A program made the translations under genes and the position numbers. A stretch of 64,000 nucleotides of DNA. It comes from Ruegeria sp. Alg231-54 (GTDB lineage: Bacteria > Pseudomonadota > Alphaproteobacteria > Rhodobacterales > Rhodobacteraceae). The notes beneath the pieces were generated by a model. It was not told the origin of the DNA. It worked only from the letters and a program-made list of their open reading frames with translations, and ran no database searches. Shown here piece by piece: positions 8,302 to 18,063 of this stretch. The stretch spans positions 414,327 to 478,326 of the forward strand of contig NZ_FREZ01000002.1 of NCBI RefSeq assembly GCF_900143525.1, in the 5' to 3' direction. Numbering within the stretch: the first letter of the stretch is position 1; the number at the start of each line of letters is the position of its first letter.

Positions 8302-8326
8302 TGGGAAATTATGGGAATAGTTGGGG
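8302..8326 (+). promoter_or_regulatory. MraZ operator: three TGGGR boxes at exact 10-bp spacing
   Basis: TGGGA (8302-8306), TGGGA (8312-8316) and TGGGG (8322-8326) are separated by 5 bases each. Direct TGGGN repeats with a 10-bp period are the established binding site of MraZ, the first gene product of this cluster. The site lies about 425 bases before mraZ, so autoregulation would act on a distant promoter. Confidence 0.8.
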
Positions 8327-8372
8327 TGAACCCAAAAATGGCCTATTTAGTAAGCTGATTGCCCCGATCGTC

Positions 8373-8378
8373 TACAAT
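8373..8378 (+). promoter_or_regulatory. Candidate -10 element of the dcw/UpsM promoter
   Basis: TACAAT lies 47 bases after the last MraZ box. No good -35 hexamer sits at 16-18 bp spacing, so the call rests on the -10 match and the position between the operator and the leader RNA. Confidence 0.35.
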
Positions 8379-8384
8379 TAGTGC

Positions 8385-8700
8385 CTGTGGGGTGATTTTC
8401 TTTCTCAATTGCGTTGGCTAAACTGTGATTCTGAGCATAAGGTCAGAAAATTTCTTGTTGATTTCCATGAATTCCCATGTCATCCCTAGTTCATCCGATG
8501 AGGACGAGGCACATGGGGCGCTAAACGACCCCGAAACAACAAAAATCAGGTTTCATACAGGCATCTCGCTTTCATCAATCAAGAGATCCGGCGCGCGGGC
8601 GAGCAGACATCCCCCCAGGTGGCGCGCGCAGCTGGACATCCCGCACAGCGGGTCAATGCGGCGGGTTGATCAGTGGCAGCAGATCAACCCGCCGTTTTTC
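8385..8700 (+). ncRNA. UpsM-like leader sRNA upstream of mraZ
   Basis: The mraZ leader between the MraZ boxes and a strong terminator matches the arrangement described for Rhodobacter sphaeroides, where the extended 5' leader of the dcw cluster gives rise to the sRNA UpsM by termination just before mraZ. The 5' end given is inferred from the candidate -10 element and is approximate. A small hairpin CCCGC-ACA-GCGGG (8640-8652) precedes the terminator. No convincing protein is encoded here. Confidence 0.65.
8659..8700 (+). terminator. Intrinsic terminator at the end of the mraZ leader
   Basis: Perfect 13-bp stem 8659-8671 (CGGCGGGTTGATC) with 8682-8694, a 10-base loop, then TTTTT (8695-8699). 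It lies 50 bases before the mraZ start, so transcription of the whole cluster from the upstream promoter must read through it. Confidence 0.88.
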
Positions 8701-8750
8701 ATCTGGGGGAGTGAATTTTAAGTGGGGCGCAAGCGGAAGGGACAGTCGTC

Positions 8751-9254
8751 TTGGCGCGCAGGTTTAGAGGTGAAAGCCACCACAAGGTGGATACGAAGGG
8801 CAGGGTGTCGATCCCGGCCTCGTTTCGCCGTGTGCTTGAATCCTCTGACCCGAACTGGCAGCCCGGTGACACTCCTGAACTTGTAATTGTCTACGGCGAC
8901 CATCGTCGTAAATTCCTGGAATGCTATACTATGCAGGCGATCGAAGAGGTCGATGCCAAGATTGACGCGTTGCCGCGCGGGTCGATGCAGCGGAAGATGT
9001 TGCAGCGTATGTTCCATGGTCAATCCTTCCCGACGACAGTGGATGAAACCGGCCGTCTGGTGCTGCCAGCAAAGCTGCGTAACAAGATCAGCCTTGAAGG
9101 TGAGGCATTCTTTATCGCCGCGGGTGACACGTTCCAGATTTGGAAGCCGGAAACTTACGATTCCGAAGAATTGGCTGCGGCCGAAGAGTGGTTGGACGAA
9201 CAGCCCGAGGACTTTGATCCTTTGGAGTTCCTTGACGGCACCGGGGATGCGTAA
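8751..9254 (+). CDS. mraZ: Transcriptional regulator MraZ
   Basis: A 167-residue DNA-binding protein with two SpoVT/AbrB-type double-psi beta-barrel halves (about residues 7-52 and 82-125; second half [19 protein letters not shown]). MraZ forms ring-shaped oligomers that bind TGGGN direct repeats upstream of its own operon and repress it; such repeats are present at 8302-8326. The start is TTG at 8751: the protein aligns from [13 protein letters not shown], and a purine-rich GGAAGGG lies about 8 bases upstream, while GTG codons further up are out of frame. mraZ overlaps or abuts rsmH, which starts at 9247 or 9259. Confidence 0.95.
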   Translation: MARRFRGESHHKVDTKGRVSIPASFRRVLESSDPNWQPGDTPELVIVYGDHRRKFLECYTMQAIEEVDAKIDALPRGSMQRKMLQRMFHGQSFPTTVDETGRLVLPAKLRNKISLEGEAFFIAAGDTFQIWKPETYDSEELAAAEEWLDEQPEDFDPLEFLDGTGDA

Positions 9255-9258
9255 CGGC

Positions 9259-10251
9259 ATGGCCGGCGCTAAAACCTCTTCCGATAAACCTCATATCCCC
9301 GTTCTGCTGCGTCCGTTGCTGGCTGCTGTGGCGCCCGTGTCGGGTGTCTGGCTGGACGGAACGTTTGGTGCGGGCGGATATACGCGGGGCCTGCTGGAAG
9401 CGGGCGCTGACAAAGTCATAGGCGTGGACCGTGATCCGTTGGCCTTTGAAATGGCGGCGGATTGGGTCAAAGGTTATGGCGACCGGCTTGTGATGCAGCC
9501 GGGTGTATTCTCGCGCATGGACGAATACGCACAGGATCTGGATGGTATCGTTCTGGATTTGGGGGTTTCGTCGATGCAACTGGATCTGGCGGAACGCGGC
9601 TTTTCTTTCATGAAAGACGGCCCGCTCGACATGCGAATGAGCCAGGAAGGCGAAAGCGCGGCTGATTTGGTCAACACTGCGACCGAGGAACAACTAGCTG
9701 ATATCCTGTATCATTATGGCGAAGAGCGTGCCAGCCGCCGCATTGCTAAAGCCATCGCCAAAGCGCGTGCAGAAGAGCCGATTACAACAACTCTGCGCCT
9801 CGTCCAGATCATCGAATCCTGTTTGCCGCGTCCCAAGCCGGGGCAGTCCCACCCTGCAACGCGCAGTTTTCAGGGTCTGCGGATCGCAGTGAATGCTGAA
9901 TATGAAGAGCTGTTTCAGGGTCTTATGGCTGCGGAACGTGCGTTGAAGCCGGGCGGTCAACTGGCAGTCGTAACGTTCCATTCCATCGAAGACCGGATGG
10001 TCAAACGGTTCTTTCAGTCCCGTGCGGGAAAGACGGGCCGGGCCAATCGATACGCGCCCGAGATTGAGCAGGAGCTGCCGCAGTTCACGCTTAAGACTCG
10101 TAAAGCCGTGGGACCGGATGATCAGGAGCTGCAGGAAAACCCGCGTTCGCGCTCGGCAAAGCTGCGTGTTGCAATTCGAACGGATGCGCCGTCGGGGGAA
10201 ATTGATGCCCGCGCCGTTGGTATGCCGCAACTAGGGGGAAGAGCAAAATGA
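9259..10251 (+). CDS. rsmH: 16S rRNA (cytosine(1402)-N4)-methyltransferase RsmH
   Basis: A 330-residue SAM-dependent methyltransferase that modifies C1402 in the ribosomal P site. The family motifs are clear: [10 protein letters not shown] near the N-terminus, SAM loop [12 protein letters not shown] (about residue 33), [41 protein letters not shown], and [19 protein letters not shown] 9259 gives [18 protein letters not shown] 9247 (MRNGMAGAK), overlapping the mraZ stop, is an equally possible start. The frame stays open far upstream inside mraZ, but that part is shadow. The last 4 bases overlap ftsL (ATGA). Confidence 0.95.
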   Translation: MAGAKTSSDKPHIPVLLRPLLAAVAPVSGVWLDGTFGAGGYTRGLLEAGADKVIGVDRDPLAFEMAADWVKGYGDRLVMQPGVFSRMDEYAQDLDGIVLDLGVSSMQLDLAERGFSFMKDGPLDMRMSQEGESAADLVNTATEEQLADILYHYGEERASRRIAKAIAKARAEEPITTTLRLVQIIESCLPRPKPGQSHPATRSFQGLRIAVNAEYEELFQGLMAAERALKPGGQLAVVTFHSIEDRMVKRFFQSRAGKTGRANRYAPEIEQELPQFTLKTRKAVGPDDQELQENPRSRSAKLRVAIRTDAPSGEIDARAVGMPQLGGRAK

Positions 10252-10616
10252 AGAGTGTTTTGTATGTGTTGACTGCTCTGTCCGTGTTTGGACTGGCGCT
10301 GTGGGCGTATCAGGAAAACTATCGCACGCAGCAGGTTGTGAAGGAAACGCAGAAGCTGCAGCGCGAAATTGGTATGGCGCAAGTGAAGCTGGCGGTTTTG
10401 AACGCCGAATGGGCCTATCTGAACCGCCCCGACAGGTTGCGTGAGCTTGCTGATCTGAACTTTGAACGGTTGGGCCTTTTGCCCCTGCGGGCCGAGCAAT
10501 TCGGTCGCGCCGATCAGATTGCCTATGCGGAAGATCCTGACCTGCCGATCGTCGACCCGATCGAGCTTCAGGCCATCACAAACATTCAAGCGTTGGGTGA
10601 GGTGCAAATCCCATGA
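10248..10616 (+). CDS. ftsL: Cell division protein FtsL
   Basis: A 122-residue bitopic membrane protein of the divisome. One N-terminal helix (about [18 protein letters not shown], residues 4-21) is followed by a periplasmic heptad coiled coil ([18 protein letters not shown]) and a conserved [15 protein letters not shown] segment. FtsL works with FtsB and FtsQ to activate FtsW/FtsI. It is recognised mostly by position and architecture, since FtsL diverges strongly. It overlaps rsmH and ftsI by 4 bases each, so translation is probably coupled. Confidence 0.88.
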   Translation: MKSVLYVLTALSVFGLALWAYQENYRTQQVVKETQKLQREIGMAQVKLAVLNAEWAYLNRPDRLRELADLNFERLGLLPLRAEQFGRADQIAYAEDPDLPIVDPIELQAITNIQALGEVQIP

Positions 10617-12400
10617 CCCGAACGCCGCTGCGCCCTCTGGCTCGAATCCTTGACGCGCGCTCGCGGGGCGAGAATCCCAAAGCCATCGAGCGCGAAAATA
10701 TCCGCAAGCGTCACGAAGACATGAAAGACCGCAGCCGCACCCGTGCTGAGGGCCGCTTGCTGGTGCTGGGTCTGTTCTTTTTCTGTGCCTTTTCAGTCGT
10801 GGGCGTCCGGATGGGCATGTTGGCCACATCCGAAGCGCAAGAACCCGTGGCCTCGGCCCCTGGTGCAGCCATTGCGATGCAGCGGGCCAACATCGTAGAC
10901 CGGGAAGGGCGCATTCTTGCGACCAATCTGGACACTTATTCGGTATACGCGCAGCCGCCGCTGATGATCGACCCGATTGCTGCCGCTGATCAGCTTGTCG
11001 CGATCTTCCCCGATCTGGAAAAAGAACGCCTAGTCAAGGATTTCACTGGGAATCGCAAATTCCTGTGGATCAAAAAGCGTATCTCGCCCGAGCAGAAACA
11101 AGCCGTGCACGATATCGGTGACCCGGGCATTCTGTTCGGCCCGCGTGAGATGCGGTTGTACCCGAATGGCCGTCTGGCGGCGCATATCCTAGGCGGGTCA
11201 AGCTTTGGGCGCGAAGGTGTCAGTGCTGCCGAAGTGATCGGTGTGGCCGGTGTTGAAAAGCAATTCGACGACTACTTGCGTGATCCCGCGAATGGTACCA
11301 AGCCGCTGCAGCTCTCGCTGGACCTGACGGTTCAAGCCGCCGTTGAGCAGGTGCTGTTTGGCGGCATGAAGATTATGAACGCCAAGGGGGCGTCAGCGGT
11401 TCTGATGAACGCGCATACCGGCGAGGTGATCTCGGCGGCCTCTTTGCCGTCCTTCGATCCCAATGATCGCCCGCGCCCGCCGACCTCGGGGTTCGATCCC
11501 TCAGACAGCCCACTGTTCAATCGCTATGTTCAGGGCGTTTATGAACTGGGATCTGTGTTTAAGATATTCACCGCTGCGCAGGCGGTTCAGTTGGGTTTGG
11601 TGAATTCAAATACGATCATCGATACTTCAGGGCCTATGAAGATCGGCCGTTTCCCGATTGGTGAGTTCAACGGCAAGAATTACGGCAAGATCAGCGTCGC
11701 GGATGTGATCGTCCACAGCTCGAACCGGGGCACCGGGCGACTGGCGCTGCAGATCGGCGCGCAACGGCAGCAGGATTTCCTGGAATCTCTTGGTATGTTC
11801 GATCCCACCCCGTTCGAAATCGTCGAGGCGAAGGGTGGTGAGCCGCTGAAGCCCAAAAAATGGGGCGAGCTGAGTACGGTGACCATCTCTTATGGTCATG
11901 GTCTGTCGACCAGCCCCATGCATCTGGCGGCGGGTTACGCGGCGATCGCCAATGGCGGGCACTATGTAAGCCCGACGATTCTGCGCAAAAATGGGCCGCA
12001 ATACGGTCCTCGGGTGATGTCTGATAACGCGGCAAACCAGGCGCAGAACATGTTGCGCCGGGTGGTAACAGATGGCACCGCCAGTTTTGGCGATGTGGCA
12101 GGCTATGATGTGGCGGGTAAGACCGGCACCGCGGATAAGCCCAAGCCGCGCGGCGGTTATTACGACGACAAGGTGATTGCGACCTTCGCGACGTTCTTTC
12201 CCGCCTATGACCCAAAATATGTCCTGATCGTAACGTTGGACGAACCATCCATCCTTGCCTATGGCGAAAAGCGCCGTACGGCAGGTTGGACAGCGGTTCC
12301 TGTGGCCGCAGAATTGATCGGGCGCATCGCACCTTTGCTGGGCCTGCGTCCTCGGGTTGAGCCTGAGGCCGGCGCTGCTATAACGCTGACCTCAAATTAG
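10613..12400 (+). CDS. ftsI: Peptidoglycan transpeptidase FtsI (PBP3)
   Basis: A 595-residue class B penicillin-binding protein that crosslinks septal peptidoglycan. After a basic cytoplasmic tail there is one membrane helix (LLVLGLFFFCAFSVVGV, about residues 46-62), a pedestal domain starting near ANIVDREGRILATNLDTYS, and the transpeptidase domain with SVFK (active serine, about 313), SSN (about 369) and KTGT (about 503). It works with FtsW encoded further along. It overlaps ftsL by 4 bases and is followed after 21 bases by murE. Confidence 0.95.
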   Translation: MTRTPLRPLARILDARSRGENPKAIERENIRKRHEDMKDRSRTRAEGRLLVLGLFFFCAFSVVGVRMGMLATSEAQEPVASAPGAAIAMQRANIVDREGRILATNLDTYSVYAQPPLMIDPIAAADQLVAIFPDLEKERLVKDFTGNRKFLWIKKRISPEQKQAVHDIGDPGILFGPREMRLYPNGRLAAHILGGSSFGREGVSAAEVIGVAGVEKQFDDYLRDPANGTKPLQLSLDLTVQAAVEQVLFGGMKIMNAKGASAVLMNAHTGEVISAASLPSFDPNDRPRPPTSGFDPSDSPLFNRYVQGVYELGSVFKIFTAAQAVQLGLVNSNTIIDTSGPMKIGRFPIGEFNGKNYGKISVADVIVHSSNRGTGRLALQIGAQRQQDFLESLGMFDPTPFEIVEAKGGEPLKPKKWGELSTVTISYGHGLSTSPMHLAAGYAAIANGGHYVSPTILRKNGPQYGPRVMSDNAANQAQNMLRRVVTDGTASFGDVAGYDVAGKTGTADKPKPRGGYYDDKVIATFATFFPAYDPKYVLIVTLDEPSILAYGEKRRTAGWTAVPVAAELIGRIAPLLGLRPRVEPEAGAAITLTSN

Positions 12401-12421
12401 GCTGTCCAAACGAGGTGGGTC

Positions 12422-13903
12422 ATGGGCGCAAGGACAAAGAAACTCAGCCAACTGGCCCTGACCGCCCGAGGTGGCACCAATCCTGATATCACAGGGTTGG
12501 CGGTCGACAACCGCGAAGTCAAAGACGGTTTCCTCTTTGCGGCACTTCCCGGTACGCGTGTTCACGGCGGTGAGTTCATTCAATACGCTTTGCGTATGGG
12601 CGCCGCAGCCATCCTGACGGACGCTGAGGGGGCAGAGATCGCTGCAAAAAAGCTGGCCGCGTCCGAGGCCGCGTTGATCGTGGTCGAAGATCCGCGTCAA
12701 GCGCTGGCCGGGTGCGCCGCACTGTGGTTCGGAGCGCAACCGCAGACCATCGTTGCGGTTACTGGCACCAATGGCAAAACTTCGGTCGCGACATTTGTTC
12801 GCCAGATATGGACCGAACTTGGTCACGCCGCGGTCAACCTCGGGACCACAGGGGTCGAGGGGGCGTGGACCGCACCACTAGCCCATACAACGCCCGAACC
12901 AATCACTTTGCATCGTTGCCTGTCCGAGGCCGCGGAGAACGGAGTGACTCATGCTGCGATGGAGGCATCCTCGCACGGGTTGGAACAGCGCCGCTTGGAC
13001 GGGGTACAGCTGGCTGCGGCGGGGTTTTCGAACTTCACTCAGGACCATCTGGACTACCACGAAACGTTCGAGGCGTATTTCAATGCCAAGGCAGGTCTGT
13101 TTGATCGGGTCCTGCCGCAAGACGGCACGGTTGTCGTCAACATGAGCGATCCCAAGGGCGCTCAGGTCCTCCGAATTGCCAAAGACCGGGGGCAGAAGGT
13201 TTTGACCGTTGGGCTTGGGGAAGCAGACCTGTGCCTGATGAATCAGCGGTTTGACGCAACAGGTCAGGACCTGCGGTTTTCTTGGCAGGGCAAGATCTTC
13301 CAAACCCGTTTGAATCTGATCGGCGGCTTTCAGGCCGAAAATATCTTGTTGGCCTGCGGTCTGGTTATTGCTGCAGGGGAAGAGCCTGAACGAGTGTTCG
13401 AAACCCTGCCGCATCTCACGACGGTTCGTGGACGCATGCAGCTGGCCGCGACGCGAGAGAATGGGGCAGCGGTTTTTGTGGATTATGCTCATACACCTGA
13501 CGCAGTGGCGACCGCACTCAAGGCACTTCGCCCGCATGTGATGGGCCGCCTGATAGCTATTATCGGCGCGGGTGGTGATCGCGACGCGACCAAGCGCCCG
13601 TTGATGGGACAAGCCGCCGCCAATCACGCAGACTTGGTTTTCGTCACGGACGACAATCCGCGCAGCGAAGATCCGGCCACTATACGCGCCGCCGTGATGG
13701 ACGGGGCACCAGAGGCCACCGAGGTCGGCGATCGGGCCGAGGCCATCTTGCGCGGGATAGACGCGCTGCAACCCGGGGACGCGCTTTTGATTGCGGGCAA
13801 GGGGCATGAAACCGGCCAGATCGTTGGCGATCAGGTTTTGCCATTTGATGATGTCGAACAGGCCAGCATCAGTGTGGCCGCACTGGACGGGAGGATGGCA
13901 TGA
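12422..13903 (+). CDS. murE: UDP-MurNAc-tripeptide synthetase MurE
   Basis: A 493-residue cytoplasmic Mur ligase adding the third stem-peptide residue. The ATP loop VTGTNGKTSVAT lies near residue 114, the central-domain HTTPEPITL segment follows, and the DDNPRSEDP motif (about 410-418) is the signature for meso-diaminopimelate as substrate rather than lysine. FVDYAHTPDAVATALKAL is the usual C-terminal-domain entry. ATG 12422 follows a GAGGTGGG ribosome-binding site. The last 4 bases overlap murF. Confidence 0.95.
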   Translation: MGARTKKLSQLALTARGGTNPDITGLAVDNREVKDGFLFAALPGTRVHGGEFIQYALRMGAAAILTDAEGAEIAAKKLAASEAALIVVEDPRQALAGCAALWFGAQPQTIVAVTGTNGKTSVATFVRQIWTELGHAAVNLGTTGVEGAWTAPLAHTTPEPITLHRCLSEAAENGVTHAAMEASSHGLEQRRLDGVQLAAAGFSNFTQDHLDYHETFEAYFNAKAGLFDRVLPQDGTVVVNMSDPKGAQVLRIAKDRGQKVLTVGLGEADLCLMNQRFDATGQDLRFSWQGKIFQTRLNLIGGFQAENILLACGLVIAAGEEPERVFETLPHLTTVRGRMQLAATRENGAAVFVDYAHTPDAVATALKALRPHVMGRLIAIIGAGGDRDATKRPLMGQAAANHADLVFVTDDNPRSEDPATIRAAVMDGAPEATEVGDRAEAILRGIDALQPGDALLIAGKGHETGQIVGDQVLPFDDVEQASISVAALDGRMA

Positions 13904-15291
13904 CATTGTGGGCTGCAGCGGAGGCTGCGGAGGCAACCGGTGGACGCGTCACTTCGGATTGGGCGGTCAATGGTGTGTCGATCGACACGCGCACCATCCA
14001 GCCCGGCGATCTTTTCGTCGCACTCACAGCCGCGCGGGACGGGCATGAATTCGTGGCACAGGCTTTGGAAAAAGGCGCCGGGGCGGCCTTGGTGTCCCGT
14101 ATTCCCGAGGGCGTGCCAGAGGACGCGCCCTTGCTGATCGTCGAAGACGTGCAGTTGGGGCTTGAGGCGTTGGGGCGCGCGGGTCGTGACCGCTGCGACG
14201 CGCGGGTGTTGGGGGTGACCGGGAGCGTCGGCAAGACATCGACCAAGGAAATGCTGGCCACCATTCTGGAAACGCATGGAAAAACTCATGCCAGCGTTGC
14301 CAGCTACAACAATCATTGGGGCGTGCCGCTTACCTTGGCGCGGATGCCGGGTGACACAGAATTCGCTGTGATCGAGATTGGTATGAACCACCCCGGTGAG
14401 ATCTCTCCACTGGCGCAGCAAGCCCGCCCGCATGTGGCGCTGGTCACGACTGTGGCGGCTGTACACCTTGAAGCGTTTGAATCGGTGGCCGGTATTGCAC
14501 ATGAGAAGGCCGCAATTTTTGACGGCCTGACGGAGGGCGGCGCGGCCATCCTGAACGCAGATATCGACCATGCGGACATCCTGCGCGATTGTGCGCGGGA
14601 TTTAGGTGCGAAAACGGTGGATTTCGGCCGCAATGGCACTGACTACACATTGAACGATGTAACCCAAGAAGCTGACTCGGTTCATGCAAAGGCAACAGTC
14701 GCAGGGCGCCCGTTTGCGTTTGATGTGCAGTCAGCGGGCACGCATTTCGCCATGAACGCGCTGGGGGCATTGGCTGCCTGTGTTGAAATGGGCGTCGATC
14801 TGGATCAGGCGATTGAAGGTCTCGGCGGATGGTCGCCGGTCAAGGGTCGCGGGGTGCGCGAACAGATCGCGTTGACCGACGGTGGCCGGATCGAACTGCT
14901 GGATGACAGCTACAACGCCAACCCAACGTCGATGGAGGCCGCACTGGATGTTTTGGCCGCCGCGAAAGGTCAGCGTCGTATCGCTTTTCTTGGGGATATG
15001 AAGGAGTTGGGGCCGGAAGAGAATACTATGCATGCGGCGATGGCGGATGTTTCGGCCATGCAGCGCGTGGACAAAGTGCATTGCGTTGGTCCGCTGATGA
15101 AGGCGCTGCACGATGCACTTCCGACGGGCAAACGCGGGCTTTGGTTCAAGACCAGCACCGAGATGGCCGTCCATCTACCAGAGATTGTTCAGGCCGGTGA
15201 CACTGTGTTGGCAAAGGGATCGTTGAGCATGGCGCTGGCACAGATTGTTGACGGTTTGCGTAAAATGGGGCAAGGGGGCGCGCTTGATTGA
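13900..15291 (+). CDS. murF: UDP-MurNAc-pentapeptide synthetase MurF
   Basis: A 463-residue Mur ligase that adds D-Ala-D-Ala to the UDP-MurNAc tripeptide, completing the cytoplasmic precursor. Seen are the N-terminal GVSIDTRTIQPGDLFVAL motif, the ATP loop VTGSVGKTSTKEM (about residue 107), NHWGVPLTLARMP, IEIGMNHPGEI and the LDDSYNANPTSMEAAL motif. Its dipeptide substrate comes from Ddl, encoded downstream in the same cluster. The start overlaps the murE stop (ATGA). Confidence 0.95.
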   Translation: MTLWAAAEAAEATGGRVTSDWAVNGVSIDTRTIQPGDLFVALTAARDGHEFVAQALEKGAGAALVSRIPEGVPEDAPLLIVEDVQLGLEALGRAGRDRCDARVLGVTGSVGKTSTKEMLATILETHGKTHASVASYNNHWGVPLTLARMPGDTEFAVIEIGMNHPGEISPLAQQARPHVALVTTVAAVHLEAFESVAGIAHEKAAIFDGLTEGGAAILNADIDHADILRDCARDLGAKTVDFGRNGTDYTLNDVTQEADSVHAKATVAGRPFAFDVQSAGTHFAMNALGALAACVEMGVDLDQAIEGLGGWSPVKGRGVREQIALTDGGRIELLDDSYNANPTSMEAALDVLAAAKGQRRIAFLGDMKELGPEENTMHAAMADVSAMQRVDKVHCVGPLMKALHDALPTGKRGLWFKTSTEMAVHLPEIVQAGDTVLAKGSLSMALAQIVDGLRKMGQGGALD

Positions 15292-15330
15292 TGACCGCGC
15301 CCGCGACCTCAGTGTGAGAAAGGTTTTGTA

Positions 15331-16413
15331 ATGCTCTATTGGTTGACCGCCCTGTCGGACGGAGGGGATTTTTTTAACCTCTTCCGATACATCACGTTCC
15401 GCGCTGGCGGCGCCTTTTTGACTGCGTTGATCTTTGGTTTTCTTTTCGGGAAGCCGCTGATCAATGTGCTGCGCAAAAAACAGGGCAAAGGCCAACCTAT
15501 TCGGGATGACGGCCCAGAGGGGCATTTTTCGAAGGCAGGCACACCGACAATGGGCGGGCTTTTGATCGTAGGCGCGCTGGTGACATCGACCCTGGTCTGG
15601 GCCCGGTGGGACAACCCTTACGTCTGGATGGTCTTGTTTGTAACGCTGGCCTATGCGGCGATCGGGTTTGCAGATGACTATGCAAAGGTATCGAAGCAGA
15701 ACACCAAGGGCGTTTCGGGCAAAATGCGTATGGCGCTAGGGGTGATCATCGCAGTTTTGGCCTCGGCCTGGGCTACGCTGCATCATCCCGAGGCGCTGCA
15801 AAACCAGCTGGCTTTGCCGATTTTCAAGGATACACTGATCAATCTGGGCATATTCTACATTCCCTTCTCGATCATCGTGATCGTTGGCGCGGCCAATGCG
15901 GTGAACCTGACCGATGGTCTGGATGGTCTGGCCATCATGCCGGCGATGATCGCGGCCTCGACGCTGGGGGTGATTGCCTACGCCGTGGGACGGGTCGACT
16001 TTACCGAATATCTGGACGTTCATTACGTGCCGGGAACCGGTGAGATTTTCATTTTTACCTCGGCTTTGTTTGGCGCGGGCCTTGGGTTCCTTTGGTACAA
16101 CGCACCTCCGGCTGCGGTGTTCATGGGCGACACCGGGTCGCTTGCGTTGGGCGGTGCTTTGGGTGCCATTGCGGTGGCCACCAAGCACGAACTGGTGCTG
16201 GCAGTCGTCGGCGGTTTGTTCGTGGTCGAAGCGTTGAGCGTGATCATCCAGGTGCTGTACTTCAAACGCACCGGGCGGCGCGTGTTCCTGATGGCGCCGA
16301 TCCATCATCACTATGAGAAAAAGGGCTGGGCAGAGCCGACGATCGTGATCCGGTTCTGGATCATCTCGCTGATCCTGGCGATGATCGGTCTGGCAACGCT
16401 GAAGATCCGGTAA
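15331..16413 (+). CDS. mraY: Phospho-MurNAc-pentapeptide transferase MraY
   Basis: A 360-residue polytopic inner-membrane enzyme that moves phospho-MurNAc-pentapeptide to undecaprenyl phosphate, giving lipid I. Key motifs are [11 protein letters not shown], the metal site DDYAK (about 115-119), [13 protein letters not shown] (about 189) and the histidine cluster [13 protein letters not shown] (about 320). About ten hydrophobic segments are visible, as expected. GAGAAAGG lies upstream of ATG 15331. A strong terminator follows at 16466. Confidence 0.95.
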   Translation: MLYWLTALSDGGDFFNLFRYITFRAGGAFLTALIFGFLFGKPLINVLRKKQGKGQPIRDDGPEGHFSKAGTPTMGGLLIVGALVTSTLVWARWDNPYVWMVLFVTLAYAAIGFADDYAKVSKQNTKGVSGKMRMALGVIIAVLASAWATLHHPEALQNQLALPIFKDTLINLGIFYIPFSIIVIVGAANAVNLTDGLDGLAIMPAMIAASTLGVIAYAVGRVDFTEYLDVHYVPGTGEIFIFTSALFGAGLGFLWYNAPPAAVFMGDTGSLALGGALGAIAVATKHELVLAVVGGLFVVEALSVIIQVLYFKRTGRRVFLMAPIHHHYEKKGWAEPTIVIRFWIISLILAMIGLATLKIR

Positions 16414-16465
16414 AGCTCCCGCCAGGTTCAGCGGACCTGCGGTCCACCTGTCACCTGTTGGGCTC

Positions 16466-16491
16466 GGCTCGCGCTGACGCGCGAGCCTTTT
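16466..16491 (+). terminator. Intrinsic terminator between mraY and murD
   Basis: GGCTCGCGC (16466-16474) pairs perfectly with GCGCGAGCC (16479-16487) around a TGAC loop, followed by TTTT (16488-16491). It divides the dcw cluster into at least two transcripts or attenuates murD expression. Confidence 0.75.
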
Positions 16492-16563
16492 GCCACCCTT
16501 GCCATCGGTGATTTCTTCGGTGCAGTGTGGCGGCCAAATTTACGTCAAAAAAAGGTGGGCAAT

Positions 16564-17964
16564 ATGATCCCGGTCAAAGGGTTTTCAGGGCAGAAGGTTG
16601 CGGTTCTGGGGCTAGGCCGGTCGGGGCTGGCCACGGCGCGTGCCCTGCAGGCAGGCAAAGCTGAGCCTGTGTGTTGGGATGACAATCCTGCCGCCCAGGA
16701 AAAGGCCGAGGCCGAGGGGTTCGTCTGCGTCGATCTGCGCCGTCATGGCGCTTTTGAAGACATCGCGGCGCTTATTGTCTCTCCCGGTATTCCTCATCTT
16801 TACCCAGAACCGAACCCGGTTGTTGCTGCGGCGCTTGAGGCCGGTGTCCCGGTCGACAACGACATCGGTTTGTTTTTCCGATCCTTTGCAGGACCTGAAT
16901 GGAACAACTATGACACTCCGCCGCGTGTGATCGCAGTGACCGGGTCGAACGGAAAATCGACCACCGCAGCTCTGATCCATCACATTTTGACCGAGGCCGG
17001 GCGCGAGGCGCAGTTGGCGGGTAATATCGGTCGTGGGGTGCTGGATATTGATCCGGGCGGTGACGGTTCGGTCGTTGTGCTGGAGCTGTCCAGCTATCAA
17101 ACAGAACTGGCCCGCGCCCTGACCCCGGACGTGGCCGTTTTCACCAACCTGTCGCCCGACCATCTTGACCGCCACGGCGGGATGGGGGGCTATTTTGCCG
17201 CCAAACGTCGGTTGTTCGCCGAAGGTGGCCCGGATCGCGCCGTGATTGGCATTGACGAGAAAGAAGGCGCGTTTCTGGCCGGTCAACTGGCAGAGGGCCG
17301 CGCGGACGATCGGGTTATCCGGGTGTCGGTTGCGCGCAAACTGACGGGACCCGGATGGCAGGTGTTTGCCCGTAAAGGGTTCTTGTCGGAATACCGTAAG
17401 GGACGGCAAGCGGGTTCGATTGACCTGCGCGGAATCACAGGCCTTCCCGGCGCGCATAACCACCAAAACGCCTGTTCGGCTTATGCCGCCTGTCGCGCGC
17501 TGGGACTGGCACCGCGCGTGATCGAAGACGCACTGCACAGCTATCCGGGCCTGCCGCATCGCAGTCAAATCATCGCCGAGGCGGGCGGTATTACTTATGT
17601 GAATGACTCAAAAGCTACCAATGTGGACAGCGCTCTCAAGGCGTTGATCGCCTTCAGGAAGGTCCGCTTGGTCTGTGGGGGGCTTGAGAAGGAAGGCGGT
17701 GTCGCCGCTCTGAACGCAGCCGCAGACCAGGTGGTCAAAGCTTATGTCATTGGTCGCGAGGCCGCGAATTTCGCCATGCAACTTAAGGCCGATGCGCTGG
17801 TTTGCACCACCATGTCCGAGGCTGTTGAGCAAGCCATGAAGGATGCCCAACCCGGCGAGACCGTTCTGCTTGCGCCAGCCGCGGCCAGTTTCGACCAATA
17901 CGACAATTTCGAGCAGCGCGGAGAGGACTTCGTAGCGGAAGTCAGGCAAAGGCTTCCGGAATAG
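16564..17964 (+). CDS. murD: UDP-MurNAc-L-alanine:D-glutamate ligase MurD
   Basis: A 466-residue Mur ligase adding D-Glu to UDP-MurNAc-L-Ala. It has the Rossmann-like N-terminal [17 protein letters not shown], the ATP loop [12 protein letters not shown] (about residue 126), [13 protein letters not shown], and [20 protein letters not shown] 16564 (MIPVKGFSG) is chosen because AGGTGGG lies 5-11 bases upstream and this matches family N-termini; the frame is open to 16525, across a region following a terminator. Because of that terminator the gene probably also has its own promoter in 16492-16563. Confidence 0.94.
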   Translation: MIPVKGFSGQKVAVLGLGRSGLATARALQAGKAEPVCWDDNPAAQEKAEAEGFVCVDLRRHGAFEDIAALIVSPGIPHLYPEPNPVVAAALEAGVPVDNDIGLFFRSFAGPEWNNYDTPPRVIAVTGSNGKSTTAALIHHILTEAGREAQLAGNIGRGVLDIDPGGDGSVVVLELSSYQTELARALTPDVAVFTNLSPDHLDRHGGMGGYFAAKRRLFAEGGPDRAVIGIDEKEGAFLAGQLAEGRADDRVIRVSVARKLTGPGWQVFARKGFLSEYRKGRQAGSIDLRGITGLPGAHNHQNACSAYAACRALGLAPRVIEDALHSYPGLPHRSQIIAEAGGITYVNDSKATNVDSALKALIAFRKVRLVCGGLEKEGGVAALNAAADQVVKAYVIGREAANFAMQLKADALVCTTMSEAVEQAMKDAQPGETVLLAPAAASFDQYDNFEQRGEDFVAEVRQRLPE

Positions 17965-18063
17965 CCATTTGCAATAGACCGCCGGTTGGGCCAAGCTGCG
18001 ATGCTATCAGCTTGACGCGCCATCATTATTGGTTTTGCTTGCCTGCAAATACAACACGAGGTT

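Noticed and set aside
8040..8700. RNase P RNA, which lies near mraZ in some alphaproteobacteria
   Set aside because: The conserved GAGGAAAGTCCGGGC-type core was not found here.
8425..8721. A 98-codon open frame upstream of mraZ
   Set aside because: It runs through the leader terminator (8659-8700), lacks a ribosome-binding site and a recognisable domain; the noncoding leader reading is better.
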